DNA of 64,000 nucleotides from an uncultured Bacilli bacterium (GTDB lineage Bacteria > Bacillota_I > Bacilli_A > RFN20 > CAG-826), in NCBI GenBank assembly GCA_944368975.1, contig CALVXI010000004.1, forward strand, positions 62,001 to 126,000, given 5' to 3'. Under the pieces are notes generated by a model. That model saw only the letters and a list, made by a program, of their open reading frames with translations, made no database searches and had not been told where the DNA came from. Positions 40,570-48,423 of this stretch are shown here, piece after piece. The first letter of the stretch is position 1. The number at the start of each line of letters is the position of its first letter. The translations under genes were made by a program, and so were the position numbers.

Positions 40570-41352
40570 TTAATAATTTAAGATATTCTTAATGGCGTAA
40601 CTTACACCATCTTCATATACACTTTTAGTAATAAATTTACTTACTTTTTTGACTTCGTCGGTTGCATTCTCCATAGCAACGCCATTGAAATTCTTAATCA
40701 TTAAGTAATCATTTTGATTATCACCAAAAGTAAAGATATTTTCATCTTTTAAATTTAAAATTCTTTTTAATTCACTTACACCAAATGATTTATCACACTT
40801 TTTGTTAATTATCTCTAAAAATACTGGACTACTTCTAACAACATTATATTTTTCATAAATCTCTTTAGGCAAAATGATTTCTTTACTAGTATCTATCGGT
40901 GCAGCAAGCATTATTTTTTGAATACTTTCAGGCTTATACTTGTTTAAGTTAATTGCCTTAATATTATTTGATCTAATTTCATTAGCAATCCACTTGTCAT
41001 ATTTTATATAACCAACAGAATTATCAATATAACAATAAATGCTTAGTCCTTTATTTTTCAAATAATTATATTTTTCATTTAAAAAGAGAAATAAATCATA
41101 AGAAATTTTTAAATCATAAATTACATTTCCATAGTAATCTAATAGTGCCGAACCATTCGAACAAATTGCATATTTCTTTCCATCATGAAGTTTAGATAAA
41201 TAACGAAAAATACCATTAAATGGTCTACCACTTGCAATACAAACAGCATCACCTTTATCAATAATTCTATTTAACGTATTAATTGTTTCTTTTCTTAATT
41301 TTTTAGATCTCGTAACTAGTGTTCCATCAACATCAAAAACAAATAAATTCAT
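40570..41352 (-). CDS. Cof-type HAD hydrolase
   Basis: 260 residues from the ATG at 41352, so that motif I FVFDVDGTLV begins at residue 4; the in-frame upstream extension would be lysine/isoleucine-rich and unlike the family. Motif II ICSNGSALLD, cap domain about 85-185, motif III Lys in CDKSFGV, motif IV FGDNQNDYLMI. This is the Cof/YidA group of sugar-phosphate or FMN/PLP phosphatases; substrate unknown. TAAAAT with TGa lies 10 nt before the ATG, and no ribosome site is seen. Confidence 0.88.
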   Translation of the reverse strand: MNLFVFDVDGTLVTRSKKLRKETINTLNRIIDKGDAVCIASGRPFNGIFRYLSKLHDGKKYAICSNGSALLDYYGNVIYDLKISYDLFLFLNEKYNYLKNKGLSIYCYIDNSVGYIKYDKWIANEIRSNNIKAINLNKYKPESIQKIMLAAPIDTSKEIILPKEIYEKYNVVRSSPVFLEIINKKCDKSFGVSELKRILNLKDENIFTFGDNQNDYLMIKNFNGVAMENATDEVKKVSKFITKSVYEDGVSYAIKNILNY

Positions 41353-41421
41353 AACATTAATTATTTTATCAATTATCAATTTTAAATAAATAAATTTAAT
41401 TATTTTTCTAAACAAAAATGT

Positions 41422-41427
41422 TAAACT
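41422..41427 (+). promoter_or_regulatory. -10 element giving a leaderless mRNA for the YolD-like gene
   Basis: TAAACT preceded by TGt (extended -10), 6 nt before the ATG at 41434. Weak hexamer. Confidence 0.4.
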
Positions 41428-41433
41428 TTAGAT

Positions 41434-41760
41434 ATGGAAAATCAAGGAATGAAAAAATTTTTACCTTTTGCAAGTTTAACTGAACACGAGGTATATATAA
41501 AAGAGATGTTGAAGAAAAGATCCTATATTTCAAAACCTCAAATTTCTCTCGAACAAGCTAATAAAATAAATAGAATTTTAAATAATTACAAAAATGATGA
41601 ATTAGATATGAAAATCTATATTAATGGTAAAATTTATAATTATCACGGAATTATTTCTTTAAATTTAATAAAAAAATCTTTTTTTATTAAGCATTATCAA
41701 ATTCCAATTAAAAATATAATTGATATCGAAACTACCGAAGACTTAATGGAGACTTTTTAA
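41434..41760 (+). CDS. YolD-like family protein
   Basis: 108 residues resembling YolD-like proteins: an N-terminal MKKFLPFASLTEHE segment, a helical region with LEQANKINRILNNYK, then a beta part with KIYINGKIYNYHGII and IPIKNIIDIE ending the domain. In Bacillus YolD proteins are often next to UV-damage polymerases, but none is here. It is 1 nt upstream of an HdeD-like membrane gene. The second ATG (residue 6) has AAGGA directly against it, too close to be a ribosome site, so I keep the first. Confidence 0.6.
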   Translation: MENQGMKKFLPFASLTEHEVYIKEMLKKRSYISKPQISLEQANKINRILNNYKNDELDMKIYINGKIYNYHGIISLNLIKKSFFIKHYQIPIKNIIDIETTEDLMETF

Positions 41761-41761
41761 T

Positions 41762-42526
41762 ATGAAAAATGCAACTATTCTTTATCGAATTATTAAATCG
41801 ATTCAAGGTTTTATTCTTTTAGCTTTAGGAATTGTGCTATCAATATTCTTTAATAATGAAAACTTATTTGGGGCTCTTGGCTATACTGTCGGAAGTGTCT
41901 TACTTGTCTATGGTATATTAACTATTGCTTTTAGTTATTTATTTCAAAGAGGTATAGCAAGTTTTGATATGCTAAGTGGAGTAATAATAAGCGCTATTTC
42001 AATTTTCATATTTATTAATCCTCATATAATTACTGAATTTCTTCCATTATTTTTCTCTACTACTTTATTAATTTATTCAATCATACTTATAATTGAGTTA
42101 ATAATTCATATTCTAAAGAAAAATACAAAAAAGATTATTATTTATACTTTTTCGACAATAATATGTCTTACAAGTGGAATCTTAACTCTTATTTTTAGTC
42201 TTAACAATCAAACCACAAATTATATAGTTTTAATCATTGGACTAATATTAATTATTATCGGTTTATTCATCATCTTTTATAGTTTATGTGCACCTAAAAA
42301 GGACGTTTTAGTTACTTCAAATTCCATTATTAATTCACCTAAAGAAGTCGAAAATAAAAATGAATTAAGCACTGAAATTTCAAAAAAACCTGTAAAACCT
42401 AATCAAAATAAGAAAAAACATAAAAAAGCACAAAAAACTACGACAACCGAAAATACGTCTGAAACTTTATCAATCGAGAATAAAAATATTAAAGAAATCG
42501 AATATTTCGATAATGAAAATAACTAA
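41762..42526 (+). CDS. DUF308/HdeD-like membrane protein with a basic tail
   Basis: 254 residues. Six membrane segments in three hairpins (about 12-180) with short loops, typical of HdeD/DUF308, then GLFIIFYSLCAPKK and a cytoplasmic tail of about 70 residues rich in Lys, Asn and Thr (KKHKKAQKTTTTENTS). Function is unknown; HdeD proteins are linked to acid stress in enterobacteria. It is coupled to the YolD-like gene. A weak copy of the dispersed motif lies in the tail (42382-42399). It overlaps the convergent ThyX-like gene end by 4 nt. Confidence 0.7.
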   Translation: MKNATILYRIIKSIQGFILLALGIVLSIFFNNENLFGALGYTVGSVLLVYGILTIAFSYLFQRGIASFDMLSGVIISAISIFIFINPHIITEFLPLFFSTTLLIYSIILIIELIIHILKKNTKKIIIYTFSTIICLTSGILTLIFSLNNQTTNYIVLIIGLILIIIGLFIIFYSLCAPKKDVLVTSNSIINSPKEVENKNELSTEISKKPVKPNQNKKKHKKAQKTTTTENTSETLSIENKNIKEIEYFDNENN

Positions 42527-43119
42527 AATTTATCAACACCAGTTAATTCGATAAAGTGTGGTAAAGTCTCACACCATTTACAAAACTTATGCCATTCTTC
42601 AAGCTTATGATATTTTCTTTGTCGATACATAGTTTTAAGCTGCTGATAGTTTGTGGTCATTGATGCTCCAAGAATAAAACCACAAGGCGTTGAAGCAACT
42701 AATTCTCTCCATTTTTTAACTTTTTCTTCTTTATTTTCTTCGGGTATTAAAAAATATTCCTTTTTAATTTCTTCGACAATTTCTAATATCTTTTTATTTG
42801 TATCGCTTACACATTGATTAGATATATCAAATTTTAATAAACAATGCATTGTAGATTGACTAGAAATATAATCAAACCAATGATACCTCTGAGCTTGTTT
42901 CCACCAATATAATGGAGCCATTACATCCATTTGAACCAAAATACCTTTTAAAAAATTATCGTGGCCTTCTCCATTTCTTGTTGAACCTAACTTAATACCA
43001 CGTATTAAATCCTTTTCATTAGTTTCGCTACGATCTAAAACAGTTCTCATTGGATTTCCACTTGCCTTTAAAGCAAAATCGAGACCATAAACTTTCGTAT
43101 TTTTAATTTCAAATTCCAT
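42523..43119 (-). CDS. ThyX-superfamily-like protein, diverged, next to folD
   Basis: 198 residues. GEGHDNFLKGILVQMDV aligns with the ThyX GH-x-S-x-x-EH strand, YWWKQAQRYHWFDYISSQST aligns with the RHR-x7-S motif region, and TTNYQQLKTMYRQRKYHKLEEW aligns with the ThyX NxRxLxxFLxLR...AQxEIR helix. The classic RHRxxSxNxxS residues are mostly replaced, so thymidylate synthase activity is doubtful. It overlaps folD by 11 nt with GGAGG upstream; FolD makes methylene-THF, the ThyX methyl donor. Similar proteins occur, from memory, in gut Firmicutes and phages without a function. Confidence 0.5.
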   Translation of the reverse strand: MEFEIKNTKVYGLDFALKASGNPMRTVLDRSETNEKDLIRGIKLGSTRNGEGHDNFLKGILVQMDVMAPLYWWKQAQRYHWFDYISSQSTMHCLLKFDISNQCVSDTNKKILEIVEEIKKEYFLIPEENKEEKVKKWRELVASTPCGFILGASMTTNYQQLKTMYRQRKYHKLEEWHKFCKWCETLPHFIELTGVDKF

Positions 43120-43906
43120 TATTATAAACCTCCAATAAATTTAATATTAAACTTAGTCTTGTTAATAAACCAACACCTCCTGGAACAGGTGATTGAAATT
43201 TAACATTTAAGTTTTCATCGCAATCTCCAACTAATTTTCCATTAATTCTATTAATTCCAACATCAAAAATAATTGTATCTTCATTAAATTTAAAATCATT
43301 AGTTAAAAAATGGGGTTTTCCAACTGCTACAATAATTAAATTAGCATGCTCAACATAAAATTTTAAATCTTCTTTTTTAGTATATGAATGTAAAATAGTA
43401 ACATTCATATTTTCTTTTAATAACATCTCTGCCATTGGTCTACCAACAATATTGCTTCTTCCAATCACTAATGCGTTTTTGCTTTCGAAGTGATAGTTAT
43501 TGTCTTTTAAATAAGTCACGATTCCATTTGGAGTAGCTGGATTAAATTTACTTAAAACATTAAATCCATCTACATCTTTATCTGGAGAGATACTTCTTTT
43601 TATTAGCTCTTCATCAATATGTTTAGGTAAAGGCATTTGAACAATAAAGCCAGTAACAGTTGAATCATTATTGAGTTTATTAATTAATTTTAAAAGTTCA
43701 TCTTGTGTTGTGTTTACTTCTAATTTAATTAATTCACCTTTAATGCCAACTTCATTCAAATCTTTTAATTTTCCTCTTATATAAGCATCACTTGCTGGAT
43801 CATTATTTACCTGAATAATAACAAGCTTTATTTCAATATCTAAATTTTTAACTAAATTAAAAATCTCTTCTTTTTTATTTTTTACATACTCTTTAATAAT
43901 TTTCAT
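43109..43906 (-). CDS. folD: Bifunctional methylene-THF dehydrogenase/cyclohydrolase FolD
   Basis: 265 residues from the ATG at 43906. FolD motifs: SDAYIRGKLKDLNEVGI with the catalytic Lys, GFIVQMPLPKHID, DKDVDGFN, VIGRSNIVGRPMAEML (NADP loop), DVGINR and PVPGGVG. The usual PVPGGVGPMT ends LLT here. It interconverts one-carbon folates. TATACT lies 6 nt before the ATG without a ribosome site (leaderless). An in-frame ATG 18 nt upstream overlaps that -10 region, so I reject it. Confidence 0.93.
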   Translation of the reverse strand: MKIIKEYVKNKKEEIFNLVKNLDIEIKLVIIQVNNDPASDAYIRGKLKDLNEVGIKGELIKLEVNTTQDELLKLINKLNNDSTVTGFIVQMPLPKHIDEELIKRSISPDKDVDGFNVLSKFNPATPNGIVTYLKDNNYHFESKNALVIGRSNIVGRPMAEMLLKENMNVTILHSYTKKEDLKFYVEHANLIIVAVGKPHFLTNDFKFNEDTIIFDVGINRINGKLVGDCDENLNVKFQSPVPGGVGLLTRLSLILNLLEVYNNGI

Positions 43907-43912
43907 GTAATT

Positions 43913-43918
43913 AGTATA
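43913..43918 (-). promoter_or_regulatory. -10 element giving a leaderless folD mRNA
   Basis: TATACT, 6 nt before the ATG at 43906. Confidence 0.55.
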
Positions 43919-43950
43919 AACCAAATTAAAATTTCTTTACACTTAAAAAA

Positions 43951-43979
43951 GAAAAAAAATAAAAGGTCTTACGACCTTT
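43951..43979 (-). terminator. secG operon terminator
   Basis: AAAGGTC-GTAA-GACCTTT stem on the minus strand followed by an A/T tract containing eight T. Confidence 0.9.
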
Positions 43980-44004
43980 AATTATTATTTAGATTTTAAT
44001 TACT

Positions 44005-44247
44005 TTAAGCAGCAACATTTGCTCCAAGTGCTTGTGACAATAATGCTAAGAATAAGAATATAATTCCAAATCCTAATGTGAGATAAGAAACAATTAATTC
44101 ACTACCTCTTTCTTTAGTTTTAACAAAAACATTTAATCCGCCACCAGTAATTGCACCAGAAGCACCTTCACTTTTACCACCTTGAAGTAAACTTAAAATA
44201 ATTATAATAACAGCAATAACCCAGAAAACATAATCATACCATTGCAT
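44005..44247 (-). CDS. secG: Preprotein translocase subunit SecG
   Basis: 80 residues with two membrane segments (about 5-22 and 55-75), the LQGGKSEGASGAITGGG loop between them and a Phe-rich linker. It assists SecYEG export. AGGAGG lies 8 nt before the ATG. It lies near uvrB and secA on the same strand; the terminator follows. Confidence 0.92.
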   Translation of the reverse strand: MQWYDYVFWVIAVIIIILSLLQGGKSEGASGAITGGGLNVFVKTKERGSELIVSYLTLGFGIIFLFLALLSQALGANVAA

Positions 44248-44309
44248 AAGTTTACCTCCTAAATGCTTAATAATGATATATCATTATTACATTTTTTACA
44301 ATTATAACT

Positions 44310-46286
44310 TTATTTACCATTTCTTTGGTCTTTTAATTCAAAAAGAATATCACGTAATTCAATAGCTCTTTCAAAATCAAATTCATTTGCAGCTTTATGC
44401 ATTTCTTTTTCAACTTCTTTAATTTTCTTCTCTAATTCTTTTTTAGTTAATTTACCTTTATAAACAGTCTCTTTTTCAGTTTCGATATTATGTAATGGAG
44501 GTTTAATTTCTTTAATAATTGTCATTGGAACGATACCATTCTCCTCATTATATCTTTCTTGAATTTCTCTTCTTCTATTTGTTTCATCAATACAATATTT
44601 CATCGAATCTGTTATTCGATCGGCATACATTATTGCCTTACCATCCTTATTTCTAGCAGCTCTACCTACGACTTGAATAAGACTTCTAGAACTTCTTAAA
44701 AAGCCCTCTTTATCAGCATCCAATATGCAAATCAAACTGACTTCTGGAATATCTAAACCTTCTCTTAATAAATTAATTCCAACTAAAACATCGTATTTAC
44801 CCTTACGTAATTGATATATTATTTCACTTCTTTCTAAAGTTTTACATTCATTATGCAAATAAACAGTCTTAATACCTTTATCTATCAAGAAACTAGTTAA
44901 ATCTTCGGCCATTTTGATTGTTAAAGTTACAATCATCACTCTTTCATTTTTATTAATGCGATCATTGATTTCGCTAATAATATCATCAACCTGTCCTAAT
45001 GTTGGTCTAACTTCTATAATAGGATCTAATAAACCAGTTGGTCTAATAATTTGTTCAATTACTTCGCCATTAGTTTTACTAAGCTCATAATCTCCTGGTG
45101 TCGCACTAGTACAAATTACTTGATTTATTTCATTTTCAAATTCCTGAAAATTTAAAGGTCTATTATCTAATGCACTAGGTAAACGAAAACCATATTCAAC
45201 TAAAGTAGTTTTTCTAGATCTGTCTCCATTAAACATGCCTCTAACTTGTGGAAAAGTAACATGTGATTCATCAACAATTAATAAATAATCTTTTGGAAAA
45301 TAATCCATTAAACAGAAAGGTTTCTCACCAGGCTTTCTCTTATCTATATGCCTTGCATAATTTTCAATACCGGGACACATTCCAAATTCAGCTAATGTTT
45401 CACAATCTTGTCTAGTTCTAAACTCAATTCTTTCTGCTTCTAATAATTTACCTTCGCTTTTAAAGAAAGCAATTCGATCTTCAAGTTCTTTCAAAATTGA
45501 TGAAATGGCTTCAAGTATTCTTTCATGTGTTGAGGCATGATCGTAAGCAGGAAATAAATTATAAGTATGATATTTTTCAATTATTTCGCCGGTGACATAA
45601 TCAACTTTAGCTATAGTTTCTATTGTATCTCCAAAGCAATCTAATCTAATATAAAATTCATCTGTATGAATAGGCATTATGTCAATTATATCGCCATGGA
45701 CCCTAAATCTACCTGGTGCTAAATCAATATCATTTCTTTTATATTGAGAATCAATTAATTTTTTAAAAAAGACCTTTCGATCAATATCTTCATTTTCACG
45801 AACTTCAAATATTAATTTTTTATATTCTTCAGGATCAGTTAAACCATAAATTGAAGCAACACTCGCAACCACAATAGTATCTCTTCTATCCAAAATACTA
45901 TTAATTGCACTAGTTCTCATCATTTCAATTTCTTCATTCATAAGAGCTGTTTTATCAATGTATGTATCACTTGAAGGAATATATGCTTCAGGTTGATAAA
46001 AATCGAAGTTACTAACAAAATATTCAACCCTATTATTTGGAAATAAATCTTTAAATTCACTATAAAGTTGTCCGGCCAAAGTTTTATTATGAACAATTAC
46101 TAAAGTTGGTATATTTACTTTAGCTATAACATTAGCCATAGTAAAAGTTTTACCAGTTCCAGTCGCACCTAAAAGAACTTGAAATTTTTTTCCTTCATTA
46201 AGTCCCTCTACAAGTTTACTTATAGCTTCAGGTTGATCTCCTGTAGGCTTAAATTTGCTAATTAAATCAAATTGTTTACTTATCAT
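44310..46286 (-). CDS. uvrB: Excinuclease ABC subunit B
   Basis: 658 residues, full length. Walker A GATGTGKTFT near residue 39, the beta-hairpin region (FDFYQPEAYIPSSDTYIDK), DEAD-like VDESHVT, helicase motif VGINLLREGLD and a C-terminal UVR domain (MHKAANEFDFERAIELRDIL) for UvrC contact. Nucleotide excision repair. UvrA and UvrC are not in this window. It overlaps the YitT gene by 11 nt and has no ribosome site, so it depends on coupling. Confidence 0.97.
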   Translation of the reverse strand: MISKQFDLISKFKPTGDQPEAISKLVEGLNEGKKFQVLLGATGTGKTFTMANVIAKVNIPTLVIVHNKTLAGQLYSEFKDLFPNNRVEYFVSNFDFYQPEAYIPSSDTYIDKTALMNEEIEMMRTSAINSILDRRDTIVVASVASIYGLTDPEEYKKLIFEVRENEDIDRKVFFKKLIDSQYKRNDIDLAPGRFRVHGDIIDIMPIHTDEFYIRLDCFGDTIETIAKVDYVTGEIIEKYHTYNLFPAYDHASTHERILEAISSILKELEDRIAFFKSEGKLLEAERIEFRTRQDCETLAEFGMCPGIENYARHIDKRKPGEKPFCLMDYFPKDYLLIVDESHVTFPQVRGMFNGDRSRKTTLVEYGFRLPSALDNRPLNFQEFENEINQVICTSATPGDYELSKTNGEVIEQIIRPTGLLDPIIEVRPTLGQVDDIISEINDRINKNERVMIVTLTIKMAEDLTSFLIDKGIKTVYLHNECKTLERSEIIYQLRKGKYDVLVGINLLREGLDIPEVSLICILDADKEGFLRSSRSLIQVVGRAARNKDGKAIMYADRITDSMKYCIDETNRRREIQERYNEENGIVPMTIIKEIKPPLHNIETEKETVYKGKLTKKELEKKIKEVEKEMHKAANEFDFERAIELRDILFELKDQRNGK

Positions 46287-47319
46287 TTTTATGTTTTTTA
46301 ATTGACTTTTGCAAGGTTTTTATTGCATTTGATCGGCTTTCTTGCAATTTTGAAAAGCCTTCACCACCAACTAACATAGTTTGAGTAAATGTAACAAAAG
46401 CTTTAGAATCAATCTTTGCTATTGCATCCTTTACTTTTGTTAATTCTCTTCTATTAAAAACGATTCTAACGATTTTTTTAGGTTCGTTTGTATAACCACC
46501 AGTTCCTTCAAAAATTGTACATCCTCTATTTAATTCTTTATTACTATAATTAATAAATGCTTCATAATTATCGCTTATAATATCAACCATATAAGCTCCT
46601 TGACTAGAAACATAGACAAGATCGACCATAAAACTGCAAATAAACGCACTAACGATTCCTACTAGTCCTGCAAGAAATCTAAAAGAACTTCCGTGAACTA
46701 TATCAACAATTAATCCAGCACCAACAATACTTGCATCGAATAGGAAAAATAATAAAGATTGCTTAATTCCGAAAAACTTATTAAATATAAAGCTTAAAAT
46801 GTCAACTCCTCCAGTAGATCCACCGCCTAAAAATGTCAAAGAGCATCCTATGCCGACACAAGCCCCACCAACAATACCACAGATAAGTAATGTTCCATTA
46901 ATATCTTCAATAGAAAAAATATTAGTAATTTCACCAGTAGCAGATAATATAGCCTCAGGTTCAATTAATTGAACAATTGAAGAAGCGATGTTAGTTCGTA
47001 ACAATATAGAAAGCATTACAGGATAAATAATAGTAGATAATAACGTAGTTAAGCTAAACTTAACTCCAAGAAAAATTAACCCTAAGAGAAATAAACCCCA
47101 GCTAAATATATAAGCACTAATATCAACAGGAATAAAATCACTTAATAATATTCCAATTCCTGTGACACCTCCACTAACAATAGAAAAAGGAACAAGAAAA
47201 ACACCACTACCAAAGCTTAAAATAAACGTGCCAAGAACTACTAAAAATATATGCCATAAAAATTTAAGCACTTGTTCTTTAGTTAAACCATTAAACCAGT
47301 TTCTAACTTTTTCAACCAT
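46276..47319 (-). CDS. YitT family membrane protein (second of two)
   Basis: 347 residues: membrane part (about 15-250, about six segments, [28 protein letters not shown]) and a DUF2179 domain (about 255-340) with [16 protein letters not shown] and [15 protein letters not shown]. Function unknown. It overlaps prfB by 8 nt and uvrB by 11 nt in a tight unit. It contains an exact dispersed-motif decamer near its C-terminus (46311-46320), read in a different frame from the other coding copies. Confidence 0.9.
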   Translation of the reverse strand: MVEKVRNWFNGLTKEQVLKFLWHIFLVVLGTFILSFGSGVFLVPFSIVSGGVTGIGILLSDFIPVDISAYIFSWGLFLLGLIFLGVKFSLTTLLSTIIYPVMLSILLRTNIASSIVQLIEPEAILSATGEITNIFSIEDINGTLLICGIVGGACVGIGCSLTFLGGGSTGGVDILSFIFNKFFGIKQSLLFFLFDASIVGAGLIVDIVHGSSFRFLAGLVGIVSAFICSFMVDLVYVSSQGAYMVDIISDNYEAFINYSNKELNRGCTIFEGTGGYTNEPKKIVRIVFNRRELTKVKDAIAKIDSKAFVTFTQTMLVGGEGFSKLQESRSNAIKTLQKSIKKHKNDK

Positions 47320-48422
47320 TTTTTCTAGCTTCCATTTCTAAATAAGCATCGATGAATCCATCAATATACCCATCCATAACACTATCGATTTGTGTGTCTT
47401 CGTAACCCGTTCTATTATCCTTAACTAAAGTATAAGGACAAAAGACATAGGATCTAATTTGTGAACCCCATTCAATATTTTTTTGTTCACCAACTATACC
47501 TTTAATTTTAGCTTCTTTCTTTTCCATTTCAAGTTGATAAAGTTGAGACTTAAGCATATTTAAAGCAATCTCTCTATTCCTTAATTGAGTTCTTTCAACT
47601 TGGCAACTTACAACAATACCAGTAGGTATGTGCGTGATTCTAACAGCGGTTTCTACTTTATTTACATTTTGCCCACCAGCTCCACCACTTCTATAAGTAT
47701 CAACTTTTAAATCAGCATCGTTAATATCAACTTTAACATCATTATCAAATTGTGGAATTACATTTACGCTTGCAAATGAAGTATGTCTTCTTTTATTTGC
47801 ATCAAAAGGAGAAATTCTTACAAGACGATGAACTCCTTTTTCACTTTTAAGCATGCCATAAGCATTTTTTCCTTCAATTAATAATGTAACAGATTTGATA
47901 CCAGCTTCATCACCAACTAAATAATCTAATACTTGATAGCGAAAATGATGTATTTCGCAAAATCTTTGATACATTCTTAATAACATATTAGCCCAATCAC
48001 AAGCTTCAGTGCCTCCAGCTCCTGGATGAATATCAAGTGTACAATTTAAATTATCAAATTCACCACTAAAAAGAATAATTTTTCTTAATTCATCTAGCTT
48101 CTTTTTAAGTGTTTTATAATTTTCTTCAACTAAAGAGAGCATCTCTTCATCGTTTTCACTTAAATCATTAATTAAAAAGAATAAATCATCGATTTCTTTA
48201 ATTAAATCCAAATATAAATCTTTTTTATAAGCTAAATCATTTTTATGTTCAATTAATTTTGAAGCTTCTCGTTGATTAGACCAAAAATTATCACTTAAAG
48301 ATTGCTCATCTATATTTTTTATTTCAAGATCAATCTTAGCAAGGTCAAAGAGAGTCACCGAGCTTATGAATTAACTCGTGTGCCTCCGTAATATTATTTT
48401 TTAAAACAAATAAGTCCATCAT
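47312..48422 (-). CDS. prfB: Peptide chain release factor 2, with programmed +1 frameshift
   Basis: About 369 residues in two frames. The first 25 codons (from the ATG at 48422) end CTT TGA C at 48350-48344, the canonical RF2 shift site; slipping +1 continues as [11 protein letters not shown]. The upstream GGTGAC matches the anti-SD and could stimulate the shift. The RF2 codon-recognition motif SPF is in [16 protein letters not shown], and GGQ in [18 protein letters not shown]. It terminates at UAA and UGA. It starts 1 nt after the secA stop without a ribosome site, so it relies on coupling. A GTG start at 48358 is not needed once the shift is recognised. Confidence 0.93.
48344..48359 (-). 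promoter_or_regulatory. RF2 autoregulatory frameshift site
   Basis: GGT GAC TCT CTT TGA C: in-frame UGA after a CUU slippery codon, with an SD-like GGTGAC 3 nt upstream of CTT. RF2 shortage favours the shift. Confidence 0.9.
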
Positions 48423-48423
48423 A

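Noticed and set aside
48345-48358. prfB as a shorter gene starting at GTG 48358, or as a frameshift mutation
   Set aside because: The CTT TGA C site and the conserved N-terminal residues before it are the known RF2 programmed frameshift.
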